DNA from: Cryptomeria japonica | Taxonomy: Eukaryota; Streptophyta; Pinopsida; Cupressales; Cupressaceae | Assembly: GCF_030272615.1 (NCBI RefSeq) | Contig: NC_081409.1 | Coordinates: 652,892,468 to 652,956,467 of the forward strand | Direction: 5' to 3' | DNA length: 64,000 nt | In this document: positions 24,601-36,007 of the stretch, piece by piece | Numbering within the stretch: position 1 is the first letter of the stretch | Layout: every line of letters begins with the position of its first letter | Position numbers and translations under genes: made by a program | Notes under the pieces: generated by a model | Told to the model about the DNA's origin: nothing | The model's database searches: none | What the model saw: the letters and a program-made list of their open reading frames with translations, nothing else

Positions 24601-26330
24601 CTTCATCATTGTGTGCCTCTTTAAATGTTTTGGACTCAAATTTAGAAATCATGCAAGAATTCTCTCGGACCTTTCTTCTTGTAAGTATTCTTGCATCCTT
24701 ATCTCCTATGATCTGCTTTGGATCATGATGCAACTTTACATACCTAGGAATGATCTTAACTAATTCCTCTTTCTTTTCCTCTTCATCCTCATCTTCATCA
24801 ACATCTATTGGTGTAGGAGCACTGTTACTTGTACTTGGTTGTTTTGCAATCGGTTCCCAGAAGGTTACATTCAGTTCATCTACTGCTCGCTCGCTACTAG
24901 TTTCTTTAGGTTTCTCAGAGGTTTCATCAACTCTAACAATGATACTTTCAACAATTCTCTGAGTCCTATTGTTAAAACACTTGAGATCTTTGCTCTTGGT
25001 GGAATACCCTAGGAATATTCCCTCATCACATTTTGCATCAAACTTGCTCTGGTATTCACTTCTCTTGATATAACACTTGCTACCAAACACTCTAAAATAA
25101 CTTACTACCAGAGTCTTACTGGTCCAATACTCATAAGGAGTTTTATCCTTACCTTTCTTGATGAGTACCCAGTTCATAGTGTAGACTACAGTGCCCACCG
25201 CTTCTCTCCAAAAAGTGTGAGCAACCTTCCTTTGAATCAACATCGTTCTGGCTGCTTCAAATATAGTCCAGTTATTCCTTTCTACTAGGCCATTTTGCTA
25301 TGGAGCCGGGGGGTTGACAGTTGCCTCTTGATGCCATTCTCTTCACAGTACTTATTGAATTCACCATAAATGAACTCACCTCCTTGGTCAGTTCTAAGAC
25401 ATTTAATCCTCTTACCGCTTTCCTTTTCAACTAGTGCTTTGAAGGCTTTAAACTTTCCAAAAGCTTTAGACTTGTCTTTCAAGAATGTGACCCACATAAT
25501 TCTTGAGCAATCATCAGTAAGAATCATAAAGTACCTATCTCCCTGAACACTCCTAGTTTTCATAGGACCACACAAATCAGTGTGCACAAGATCAAGTAAA
25601 TTATCTGCTATGAAAGATTTACCTTTGAAGGTTGAGGAAGACATTTTCCCCAGTTGATTCTCTGCACAAAGGATTCTTCAGTTTGTTTAGCACAGGAAAT
25701 CTTCTAACTGCCTTGATCTTACTGGCTTTCACAATATTATAAAAATTTACATGGCAAAGTCTCCTATGCCATATCCAACCGTCATCAAACTTAGCCATTA
25801 GACATTGACTGATATTTGTATTTAACTGAAATAAGTTACCTTTGGTCTGCATACCGGTGGCCATTAGTTCACCACTCTTTCCTTTTATTTTGCACACTCC
25901 ATCTTTGAATTCCAAAGTGAGTCCTTTATCATTCAACTGGGAAACACTCAAAAGGTTATGCCTGAGACCTTCTCCCCAATACACATTATCAGCACTGCTT
26001 TTTCCATTTAGAGAAATGGACCCTTTTCCTTTTACCATACATGGTGCATCATTACCAAATCGGACTACACCTCCATCGTACTCTTCCAGAGACAAAAACT
26101 TCCTCCAGTCACCAATCATGTGGTGAGAACATCCACTATCAATAATCCACTCATTAGAATTATCAAAGCGAGAGACAAGAGCCTTCTTGTCTGACACATC
26201 TTCCTTAAAGGCTACAAACACTATGTCTTCGCTTTCTTCATCTCCTAATTCATCATCAATGACACCTTCATCAACTACAACAAGACAGTTTCTCCTATTT
26301 CCTCCTTTGAACTTTTTAAACTTCTCCGGT
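24601..26330 (-). pseudogene. Copia-2 protease and integrase
   Basis: The protease site EWIIDSGCSHHMIGD is intact (Asp-Ser-Gly). The GAG-pre-integrase (NLLSVSQLNDKG, WIWHRRLCHVNF) and integrase core follow with both Asp residues present (VHTDLCGP and CLRTDQGGEF) and the Glu in GLVERNN. A stop replaces the first Gln of the QQNG box near 25300, next to a six-G run that also carries a frameshift; another frameshift lies near 25620-25644. C-terminal integrase (SKFDAKCDEGIFLGYS) leads into an acidic spacer (PIDVDEDEDEEEKKEE) before RT. Intact catalytic residues with broken frame suggest a younger death than Copia-1. Confidence 0.93.
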
Positions 26331-27184
26331 TTGTCCTTATTATCATTGTTGGGACAGTTGACAGCAATGTGTCCTATCTTATTGCAAGAAAAATATTTCA
26401 AAGGGAGCTTACCTTTGTATTGTCTAGTTCCTTTAGGAAGTTTTTTGGCAAGAAGAGCTTCAAACTCCATCAGGATCTCCTCATCATCCATATCCTTGCT
26501 TTGTTTGGGTTCACAGCTAGTACCAACCTCTTTTCCCTTTCTAGATAGTGCAACATATGCTCTAAATCCTAATTCAGTCTTCTAAACACTTCCATCATAA
26601 CCGTTTAGCTCATATGTGGTCAACTTAGCAATGATGGAGTCAAGGGATACCTTTGTCTTATCAATAGATCTCAACTCCTGAATAGCGGCAACCCTTATTG
26701 CATAGATCAATAATAAGGATCTCAAAACTTTGCTAACAACAGTGGGATCATCTATTTTTCCTCCTGCAATCTTGATGTCTCCTACAATAGTTTTAATACT
26801 TATCCCTTATTGTTGAATGGTCTCTCCTTCAACCATCTGTATGTCTTCAAATTTTCCTCTAAGGCTTTCTTCCTTAGCTTTCTTCACATGCTCATCATCG
26901 CCATAGATAGTCTCTAGAGTATCCCATACATCTTTGGGATTGTCTTTATCCTGAACATCTATAAACTCAATATCAGATAGACTGCTGATAAGAGCTTCCA
27001 TGACTTGCCCATTCTCCTAAATTTCTCTTCTTTGATCATCGGTGAGAGTACCAGTAGGGACAACATAAGTATTGTCAACATAGTTCCAGTGTTGAGCACC
27101 CATGCTTTTAGTGTAGATCTTCATTTTGTCCTTCCATATCTTAAAGTTATATCTGTTGAACTTAGGACCTTCCCTCTTCATCAT
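26331..27184 (-). pseudogene. Copia-2 gag
   Basis: The likely start is the ATG at 27184, giving MMKREGPKFNRYNFKIWKDK, the usual gag opening in which a Trp-Lys pair follows a short basic stretch. A stop occurs at about 27020, then FIDVQDKDNPKDVWDTLETI and GKFEDIQMVEGETIQQ follow in the same frame. More stops lie between 26806 and 26500. The zinc knuckle near 26360-26410 reads YFSCNKIGHIAVNC: the first Cys is Tyr, as in Copia-1. Confidence 0.88.
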
Positions 27185-27241
27185 TAGAATAGGATCTTTT
27201 CCTCAAGCGGTTAAGCCTATAACATAGAGGACCTGGAGGAC

Positions 27242-27253
27242 GCTCTGATACCA
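27242..27253 (-). promoter_or_regulatory. Copia-2 primer binding site
   Basis: GCTCTGATACCA reads TGGTATCAGAGC on the minus strand, a full 12-base match to the 3' end of initiator methionine tRNA. It lies two bases from the LTR end. Confidence 0.95.
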
Positions 27254-27255
27254 AT

Positions 27256-28771
27256 TGATGAATAATGATGAATAGTAAATACCCAACAGATACTGAGAGG
27301 GGGGGGTGAATCAGTATGAACAAAAACTTCTTAAACAACTTAAACTACAAAGACTGTACTAACTGGTAAACAATAACACCAATCTAAATCAAGGCACTGT
27401 CTATAAAACAAAGTATGACTGTAAAAGACATAAACCGGTAACATCTAGATCTTCTCAAAACCTAATATCTCATCTCAACTTCACCCATATGCTTAAGAAA
27501 GTAATACATCAGAAATACAATGACCATTGGATCAGCTTGCATTATCACTTAATAGAAAACACTAAAACATCACATGAAAAAGCATAACACATAACACACT
27601 ATTTTTCACGTGGAAACCCAACTGGGGAAAACCACAATGGGGATGAATACCCACAAGTTGTTCTTGAACTCTTATGAAGTTCTCTCTGTTAGGAGCCTAG
27701 TCTGGTTAAAGACTTTACAACAGGTTTTGCTAGGAACCGATCCTGCTAGGGATCAACTAGTTAAGGGATGGCTAAATACCTGGTTAGAAGTTAAAACCCT
27801 ATTAAAGGTTACCTTGTAAGAGGATTTGAAGAACTCAATGATTTTGAGTCACCCTGTTAAAGGATTTATAGAAAGCCTGTTAAAGCTACCCAGTAAAGGG
27901 ATTTTCCATCTTCTAAAATGGTTAGAAGTCAATAGGTAATAAACTGATATGATAATAGCACTTAATGCCAAGGCAGATCCGCTTCAGTTTCTTTACATCT
28001 GTAATCACACTCTGCAAATCTCTGCTTACTCCTTTGGTCTAGCAAGAATCACCTCACATACATTCATTTGCCAACAACTTCAAATGAAAATCATCATCGA
28101 TCTTATAGACAACAATTAGGTCGGTGGCCAAAACCTAAAGCCCTAAGAATCTAGGTTAACAATACAATCGGTCCAATATTGGCCGTTTAAACACATTACA
28201 TAGGGTAAAACAATCTTGAACAAATCACAAGACATTTTCCATCATCCGTTCTTCACCGCTTCTGGAAGCTGATAGCCCATCACGCGCTCTCCACTGTTTA
28301 CTAAGATTTCGCACATTCTTGAGGTAGATAGAATCAATCTTCTTCATGCAAGATCCTCAAGGAGATTCTTCACACGCACAAGGTTGACATGGCAATGCAA
28401 TCTAATCTTCATTTCAATGTTAACTCATCACAGGATGTCGTTAGTCAAATCACACAGACTTGGAATGCATCAACCGGAAACCTTGAAGCTAAGACTACCA
28501 ACTGACAGTCATATTAAATGAAACTCTGATACAAACTTTACATATACCGGTTCACACTCCAACATATCGGTTCACTTTTTGCATACACCCATTAATACCA
28601 TCATACCAGTTCACTTGCCAGTTTGCTTACTTCAATATACCGGTTCATACCATCATACCGGTTCACTTGCCAATTTGCTTAGTTCAATATACCGGTTCAT
28701 ACTTTAGCATATTGACATCAATGACAACATACAATCCCATCATGTCATCAAACTCTGCACACATTCCAACA
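27256..28771 (-). repeat. Copia-2 5' LTR
   Basis: Same ends as the 3' LTR (TGATGAATAATG ... CATTCCAACA). The extra length comes mainly from one additional unit of about 60 bp in U3 (around 28620-28690), where CCGGTTCATACCATCATACC... CACTTGCCA...TTTGCTTA is present twice. The ORF 27610-27819 is LTR sequence, not a gene. Confidence 0.95.
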
Positions 28772-28776
28772 CAAAT

Positions 28777-30315
28777 CTATCTTCATCTTCTTCCAAAGTG
28801 TTCTCAAAAAATAACCAACAAACTTAGTATCTTTGTCTGAAACTATGCTGTTAGGTAATCCATGCAATCTCACCACTTCTTTGAAAAATAGGTCTGCTAG
28901 ATGTAATGCATCTTATGTCTTCTTACAAGGTATTAAATGAGCCATCTTTGAAAATCCATCCACTACCACAAATATAGAATCTTTCCCTCTCAGTGTCTTA
29001 GGCAATCCAAGTACAAAATCCATGCTTATATCCTCCCAAGGTCTTACCGGTACTATCAAAGGTTTATATAATCCCACATTTTGACTACTACCTTTTGCAA
29101 CTTGACAAACTCTACAACTCTGCACATATCTCTTAACATCCTTATGAATATGGGGCCAAAATTACTCTTCACTCACCAATGCAACTGTTTTATCAATGAC
29201 AAAATGTCCGGCTAAACCTCCACTATGTTTCTCTTTGATTAGGTCCTCTCTCATGGAACTCTTAGGTATGCATAACTGAACTCCCTTGAATAACATCCCA
29301 TCCTGTATGAAATAATCCAACCATTTGCTCCTATAAACCATAACCGGTTTTCTACATGCTTTCCAAGGTTCTGCAGAATTCGAGTCTTCATCATACAAGG
29401 TCTTCAAATCTTCAAAACCTAATACTGTCACTCTCATCTCTTTCAGCAAATTCCTTCTCCTACTCAATGCATCAACAACTTTTTTAGATTTCCCACTTCT
29501 ATGCTTCAACACAAAGGTGTAACTATGCAATAATTCTACCCATTTCATATGTCTTTGATTCAATTTACTCTGACTGTTAAAATACTACAAAGCTTGATGA
29601 TTAGTATACAATACAAATTCCTTAGGCAACAAGTAGTGTCTCCATTTCTTCAAGGCTTGAACTATGGCATAAAATTCCTGATCATACATTGAATATCTCT
29701 TCCAGGCATTATTCAATTTCTCACTGAAATAGGCTATTGTTCTCCCTTCTTGACTCAAAATTGCTCCTATTGCTGTTCCACTTGCATCACAGTCCACTTG
29801 AATTACTTTATTGAAATCCAGTAAAGCCAACACAAGCTGCTCAGTCACTTTCTGCTTCAACAATTCAAAAATTTTGTTTTCTCCGGTGGTCCACTTGAAT
29901 TCCTTCCGATCTCCTCTCATGGTCTTAGTCATAGGGTTACAAACTGAACTGAAATTTCTTATAAACTTCCGATAAAAACTAGCCAATCCATGAAATAATC
30001 TTACCTCTCCAATGCTTTCTGGTGTAGGCCACTCAATAATGGCTTTCACTTTCTCAGGTTCTATCTTCAAACCATCCTCAGATATCATAAATCCTAAATA
30101 GACTAACTCATCCTTCATGAAAGTACACTTCTTGATATTGATCAACAATTTTTCTTCTCTCAACCTCTACAAAACTTGTCTTAACTACAACAAATGCTCC
30201 TCTTTTGTTCTATTGAAAATTAGAATGTCATCCAAAAACACAATAATAAACTTACACAAGAATTTCTTCAATACCTCGTTCATTAGCCTCATGAAAGTTC
30301 TTGGTGCATTAGTCA
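28777..30315 (-). pseudogene. chromovirus copy 1 reverse transcriptase end, RNase H and integrase
   Basis: The minus-strand order is RT end (30163-, [20 protein letters not shown]), RNase H (VDCDASGTAIGAILSQEG, ending FVLYTNHQAL with Asn where Asp is usual), the linker LKHRSGKSKKVVDALSRR, then integrase: HHCC zinc part ([28 protein letters not shown]) and catalytic core ([35 protein letters not shown]). Stops occur at about 29585, 29162 and 28913. Copia-2 ends at 28771 and the target duplicate follows. Right end: the RT is cut at about 30315. Confidence 0.9.
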
Positions 30316-32579
30316 ATCACATTGAACTTTTTTTGTGAGATTGGACTTGAAAGGATTTCATACCAAAGGTAAAATCTTATCATATAAACATTCGTCATTT
30401 ATTTAGCCTTTGTCCTTCTGAGGGAACACATCCTATCTCATAATCACTATTGTTGAAATGAGAATACTAACACAAGGTTTGGCTTAGGCAAGCCATGTAC
30501 AACACTTTTCCCCCAATTTTTGTGTCTATAGGTGTAGATTTGATAGTGGGAAAGTTACAGGCATGCAAAGAAGATAGTTAGAGACATTAATAGACTTTGA
30601 ATGTACAAAAAACCTTAGACTAGAGCACCCAACACCCCTATCTTTCTAGTTTGACCTAGATTTTTAGGAGACATGTTTAGAACTTCTTGGTTTCATTTTC
30701 TATTGTCTCTTGAGACCTTCATCACCTTCAGACACAAGAACCTAACACTTCTATCCAACACACTCAACTCTCGATTTCAGTTCCAAGTTCCTCTCCATGT
30801 CTCTATCTCATATTTTTTTTATTGTTTCAATATATCATTTTGTATTTGTTGCATTTTGTCACATTTAGTCATCATCATTGTTAATCTACTTTACTTGAAT
30901 AGACTTTAGTATCTCAATCTTTTCGAACAAATGGAATAGGAAACCTTCTATCTAGCTTTTCCTTGGGGATAGTAGCCTAGGCCTATTCATGTTCCTAATG
31001 TCATAAAAGGATTTGAGATATTTAGGTTGCATTATTTAGTCTTAGAGATCCCATTTCCCTTTATTTTAGATGACAACATTTGTTTGAGCTCAAAGTGCAC
31101 CAAAAAATTGCTCAAGGTTTGATTCCTTAAAATTTAAACAACTTGTAGAATTGAAGCCTTGATACCATGTTGAATTTATTGATCCAACCCAACAAATCCC
31201 AACAATCACTTACATAGGCAAAATACTTCTAACTATAAATCAATCAAGATATATTTTCTCTACAACATAAGAACTATATTGATGCACAAAAGATAATGAA
31301 TGATTACAATGAAACATGAATCCTTATAGAAAGGATAAAGAAACCCTAGATGAAGGTTAGACTAGCTAGTGACAAGTGTCCACATCATATGTAATGAGCC
31401 AACATGTGATATTGTTTACGAATTAAAGAAAATATATAAAGAATTTTTTTGTATCATTAGAGTAGCCAACCATAGCATAAGATTTACATAGGTATATATT
31501 CTCAAATGAAGGTTAAGATCCCAAATGACTCCTACAATTAAAAATGCAACATGCATTATAAAACATAGAGAGATAAGGAATTGTAAAACACTTTTAGATT
31601 TAATAAATTAAAAAATCAATATTATAAATTAGATATGTTTGAATGCAACCCTAAATAGAAATACAACCACTAGTTAAAATCTAGATCACGATTAATCAAT
31701 CAAAAAATATAGATCAAAATCCCCAAAATCAAGAATGAAATATCTCTAACATAAAAACATAGCGGGTCTATGGGAGTAAAGTCACACATTATGGGATCAA
31801 CACAAGACAAGGAATATGGGATCTTGAGGCATGGATCATGTGCAAAGAAAAGTGTACTAGACAGATGTGCTAAAATATGCACAAAACAAATTAGAATATA
31901 ATTTAAGATTTAGATTGAATTATGGAACGGTGTGAAATTAAAGATGAAAATATTGAATTAGAATTAGAAAAGAATAGAAACTTAAAATAAAAATGTGAAA
32001 CATATCACTATTTAATAACATTAAAACATTATTTTGAAATAGATATAAAATTAAATAAAAATTAACACACATAAATTTTAACATCACAATAATATATTTT
32101 TTTAGTATAATTATAAAATTTAAAATCACCCTTATAAATATTTGATATCTTATAATTTTTAACTCTGTAATTTGTACTTTAAAGATCACATTTCACTAAT
32201 TGTATATTCCATTGTACTTAATCATAATTAAAGTTATGACTCCTCTAGAAGAAACCTAACTAGAATTTGTTAAGGAATAAATAAATATTAATTTTTAACT
32301 ATGTAACTTGTACTTTAAAAATCACATTTCACTAATTGTATATTCCATTGTACTTAATCGTAATTAAAGTTATGACTCCTCTAGAAGAAACCTAATTAGA
32401 ATTTGTTAAGGAATAAATAAATATTAATGTTCACAAATAAACATGCGGTAGAACTGAAAGGTAAGACAAAGAATGTATAGAGCACACTTATGCAAGTTAA
32501 AAGCAGTAGAAGACTGGTTCCTTTTTAAAGGAGTATTAAAAAACCATACATTAAACAATATTAGTCATACATGTTTTCT
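30316..32579. repeat. repeat block A' (second copy of block A)
   Basis: Colinear with 13937-16540. It starts in the ATCACATTGAAC word at the broken chromovirus RT, so the left border is a breakpoint rather than a natural element end. It contains the AACACTAACACAAGG unit (from 30462), the Copia-type PBS (31156-31167) and LTR end TGTTGAATTTATTG (31168). It lacks the 474-bp segment of block A (junction at about 31764) and carries its own tandem duplication (32155-32426). No coding sequence recognised. Confidence 0.85.
32155..32426. repeat. 136-bp tandem duplication in A'
   Basis: Two head-to-tail units start at 32155 and 32291 (ATTTTTAACTCTGTAA and ATTTTTAACTATGTAA) and each ends GTTAAGGAATAAATAAATATTA. 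Block A has only one unit at the equivalent place (about 16266) and lacks the GTTAAGGAATAAATAAATATTA end, so the duplication arose after A and A' separated. Confidence 0.9.
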
Positions 32580-33156
32580 TTACAATAGAATAACAAACAA
32601 AATAACTTAGTGGTAAAGACAATTCATTAAATACCAGTTGATAATGACTCTTAGAGCTTTAGATTTCAGAACAATCAATTCTCATGAAACATGATCTTTC
32701 CCATTCGAATCCAAACTGAAAACAACCTTTAGAAGTTCCAGGTACAGAAATAGCACGAGAACATGGTAGAGTTAAATATAGACTTCGTTACAATAGGGTT
32801 AAAAAATCTCTAATTATATAAGTCCCATAATAAAGTTCATGAAATGCAGTGAATGATGACTGTCATCATTCAAGTTCCTACATGCAAACCATAGAAGAAA
32901 TACTGTTATAGTAGTGAACACAGAATGTTTTGACAGTTTGTGCATGGACTCTATTGAAAATGAGTCATACAAGAGCTGTATTTTTAGTCATATAGGACAT
33001 TTGTTAAGCAGCATAAGCCTGAAGACAACTTATTACATATTTGGATATGGATCTGATGATACATCATCAAGTGTGATTTGAAATGTTGATAAAAAACCGC
33101 GACATAATCTAAAACTATAGATTATGAAAATCTAGTATCATTGAAAACAAAGCATC
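32580..33156. other. no assigned gene; 3' flank of the Agenet/ENT gene
   Basis: Downstream side of the host gene. On the minus strand GTAAGT at 33064-33159 side begins right at the end of the ENT coding part (33165-33160), and an acceptor-like TTGTCTTCAG occurs at about 33028-33019, so a small last exon may lie here. No poly(A) signal can be chosen with confidence. Confidence 0.4.
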
Positions 33157-34951
33157 TCACTTACGTTGAGCAGAAATTATGTGTCTGAGCTGGGTTGCAT
33201 GCTCCTCCTGAGTAATATGTAACACTTCTCTAATATCTGTAAGAAGAACTTCAATTTCCCAAGTATGATTTCCCTGAAGATACAATGCCTTAAGAATTGA
33301 ATGATAAGCATGGAGCTCACTCTTTTTCAAATTTGCACTTGCACTTATTTCAGGAGTATTAACAGGATAACCAGTAGTTTTCTCCATATCTTCAGAAAGT
33401 GTAACTTCGGTGTCTATTGAAAATTCTGCTTGTGACTTGCACAAATCAATAATTTGTTTCTTAGATGTAGAGAAAGTCTCTGCACTTTCCACATCCTTTC
33501 CTGCTACACCCATTTTTTCCTTTTCAAGAGAATCATCATGCAACTGATTATTAGCACTCAGTTTTCTCTTTCCTGTTTTCTCATTCAGCTTAGTTCCTGC
33601 ACTTTGTAAATACCCACATGGTGCATCTGCCTTATCTTGTTCTGGGATTTCATCATCGTAGGTTTTACTTTTGCCTTTGTTCAACCTAGTCGATCTTCTT
33701 TCTGGCCTTGGAGAAATATGTTCCATGTTCTCCTGACAATTTGGACAGGGCACATGATGTTGTATTGTTGTCTGCATGTATATCCATTAATAAGCTCCAA
33801 CTATGTATGAGCATAAAGAAACATATAATAATCATGTCTACATTTGTGGAGTTAAATAAATTATTCAACATCCATCAAAGAGAATAGAAGTGCCCTTGAA
33901 AACTAACCTTAGACAAAGGTAAAATCCAACTGTGACATTTCAAAAGGAAATACCAGCAAAGAATGTTTTATTTTTTGGAGCATAATCCTTACAGAGGATT
34001 ACCTACAAAAACTGTACAGATTGGTAGAAATGTTTGCTATATACACTGAATTCATTTACTCTACTAAATCATCCATACGAAACTCGTTTATTTGACCATG
34101 ATGGTGCCTTAATTCTGTAGCTTATGGAATTCCACACAAAAATTTCAGAACTATTTCTGGTGAAGGCGAACAAACTTGACCAGAAAATCACATCACACAA
34201 ATATTATCAAAGAATCAAATGAATTGACTGAAAGAAATCACCATCTTACACTTCTAAGAGCTCTAATCAGTATCACTGAAACTTTAAAGATAATACATTT
34301 TGGTCTTTATGTGCAGCATACCTGTCAAAGCATATCTGAAGGAACACAAAACCTCACTTTGTGCAAGTGAAAAAAATCCAAAACTGTATTATATTGCTTG
34401 AAAAAGTTCAACCCAATAGGCAAAACATCACAACAAACAATATACCCAATACCATGGAAGCTAGAGAACAGCAATAAACATTAAAACAACCACCATTATA
34501 AACATGAAAGTTAAAAGAGGTAGTACAATTTTTAATGTATATCCAATACCTGTGAAGGCTGAAGCCACTTTTCATCTACCCAGTCCAGATGAAGGCGAAG
34601 TTGAGATACATTGAATTCACCTTTCTCACCAAAGTGGCTAAAGAAAATAACATAGTTATTATCATCTAGAACATTTCCTATTACTCCTTCCCACCAACCA
34701 TCTTGATCATATGCATCAACTTGTTCATCTATCACAAAATGCTGCCTGTTCATATAAGGTGGTTGAGGCCTTATCTCATCAACCTCAATTTTTTCTCTCA
34801 GTTTCGATTTCCCATCATCAGTCACTAAATCTCTGAATTCAACAAGAAACCCTAGACCAGCCTTCCTAACTATGGTTGCAGGGAACCAGGCTCCCTTAAA
34901 ACCTTCTTCATCACTGCAAACTTCAACTTGGTCACCTTTTCTAAAACTCAT
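33157..34951 (-). CDS. Agenet (plant Tudor-like) and ENT domain protein, two visible exons
   Basis: Exon 1 (34951-34550) encodes 134 residues: a first Agenet repeat (about 1-64, KGDQVEVCSDEEGFKGAWFP) and a second (about 71-127, FVIDEQVDAYDQDGWWEGVI). It ends CAG|GTATTG, a proper donor. Exon 2 (33771-33157) follows an acceptor ACATGCAG and joins in phase 0. It adds 204 residues with a CPNC motif, a basic stretch RRSTRLNKGKSK (about 159-170, possible nuclear signal), an acidic/Ser-rich linker, and an ENT domain (about 286-338, ELHAYHSILKALYLQGNHTW). Total 338 residues if it stops at TGA 33159-33157. In the family, Agenet domains read histone or chromatin marks and ENT domains mediate protein contacts, so the likely place is the nucleus. 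The ENT end is short and overlaps a GTAAGT donor, so a further exon is possible. Both exons are open with consensus splice sites, unlike everything else here. Confidence 0.85.
33772..34549 (-). other. intron of the Agenet/ENT gene
   Basis: Begins GTATTGG and ends ATACATGCAG on the minus strand; 778 bp. Joining at these sites keeps the frame (Gln then Thr). The short ORFs 33686-33871 and 34176-34370 overlap it and are not genes. Confidence 0.8.
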
Positions 34952-35848
34952 TGATCTCTTTATCAGAATAACTGTAGCACCTCAAAGTCACAAAGCAATC
35001 AGCCAACAATGTAAAATCCTTGAAATGTAAAGTGGAATGATAGCTGCTATAATGGCGGAGGAGAGCCATTTCAGGAGATGTTAATGTTATCATGGTATAC
35101 AGATTTCCTATCATGTAATTTTCATCATTTGGGATTCCAGGTTGTCAGCTACACTGCATACAGATATTTGGATGGTGAAAAGTTCTATCATAATTGATTC
35201 ACCAATAGTTGTGTTTTTTTAAGTGTTGACGTATGCAATTCATCATAAATTATTTTGGTTGCTTTATCTTTTAGTTGCCTATAAAAAAGGAGGGGACTGC
35301 CACATTCTTAATTAATGTGGTTGAATCCTACTAAAATAATAATGGGTTCTCTTTCCATTCCTTCCTATGCATCATAGTCTCAGTTAAATATTTATCTTTT
35401 TAGTTAGGTCTAATATTGAATTGATTTGTTATTAAGTTATTATCATTTTGATAAAAAGTGCGATGTGTTGAAGAAAAAAATAAAATTTAAAAATTTGAAA
35501 ATATTGATATTAAATTATGTCAAATAAATAAGAAAGATAACAATTTTTTTTAATACTTCTTTTTCTTAGATATAAATTTTGTAATTAATATTTTTTTTTG
35601 TTAAAATTAGATAAATTTTAAGAGATGGGATATACACTTAAAACATAAACTCAAGATGACTAATGATTCAATATATATAAGTTATGCATTATTGTTGTCT
35701 AAAATATTTTATTTGGTTAAAATGACTTCTCACAAAATGATCATCTTTCTTGATTTAAAATTATTTGTTGATGATGTTATACCTTACAAAAGAATTTGCG
35801 ACTTTTATTGGATTTACAATTCATTACTATTTAATTGCATCTAGACAT
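34952..35848. other. no gene; upstream side of the Agenet/ENT gene
   Basis: Probable 5' untranslated region and promoter of the Agenet/ENT gene (transcribed leftward). I cannot fix a TATA box or transcription start. The sequence becomes very AT-rich from about 35450. The 62-codon ORF at 35656-35844 resembles nothing known. Confidence 0.45.
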
Positions 35849-36007
35849 TCCATGTTATTGGTCTTGAATAAGGTCTTTAGACCTCTCACATTATTTCACA
35901 CACATAATGGGATGTGAACCAATTCGAGGCTTTAGCCTTCATTCTAGAAATCAAACCCATAGTTATCCAAGTATGGGTTGATTCTTTGCCTTAAATTATT
36001 ATGATAT
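35849..36007. repeat. left part of a tandem-duplicated unit, interrupted by the Tat element
   Basis: CCATGTTATTGGTCTTGAATAAGGTCTTTAGACC onward matches 49636 onward. It is the left part of unit 1; its continuation lies right of the Tat element at 49440-49633. The last five bases, GATAT (36003-36007), are the left target duplication. Confidence 0.85.

Larger units (their letters stand above)
21389..28771 (-). mobile_element. Copia-2: full-length, decayed Ty1/Copia retrotransposon nested in the chromovirus
   Basis: It has both LTRs (21389-22852 and 27256-28771), a perfect 12-base PBS, a purine-rich PPT, gag, protease, integrase, RT and RNase H in Copia order on the minus strand, and a 5-bp target duplication in chromovirus integrase. 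Stops and frameshifts break every domain. The first 108 or so aligned bases of the two LTRs show nine substitutions, eight of them transitions, plus a one-base difference in a G run, so this is not a recent insertion. Its catalytic residues are better kept than in Copia-1. Confidence 0.95.
19785..30315 (-). mobile_element. chromovirus copy 1: 5'-truncated Gypsy element split by Copia-2
   Basis: Minus-strand Ty3/Gypsy element: the 3' LTR (19785-20551), chromodomain and integrase end lie left of the Copia-2 insertion, and integrase, RNase H and part of RT (28777-30315) lie right of it. It is left-flanked by ATTAC, the same target bases as in copy 2. Its 5' half (rest of RT, protease, gag, PBS and 5' LTR) is gone: at about 30315, in the stretch matching 59611-59627 of copy 2, it joins block A' across a three-base overlap (ATC). 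It is dead, and its chromodomain frame has two stops. Confidence 0.9.

Noticed and set aside
27242-27253. tRNA-like match
   Set aside because: Only the 12-base 3' complement of initiator methionine tRNA is present. It is a primer binding site, not a tRNA gene; the same applies at 5135, 14784, 31156 and 61863.
27610-27819. 69-codon plus-strand ORF
   Set aside because: It lies inside the Copia-2 5' LTR, and the 3' LTR copy of the same stretch does not keep it open. It is not a gene.
33686-33871. minus-strand ORF overlapping the ENT exon
   Set aside because: It is in another frame, crosses the splice acceptor and contains part of the intron.
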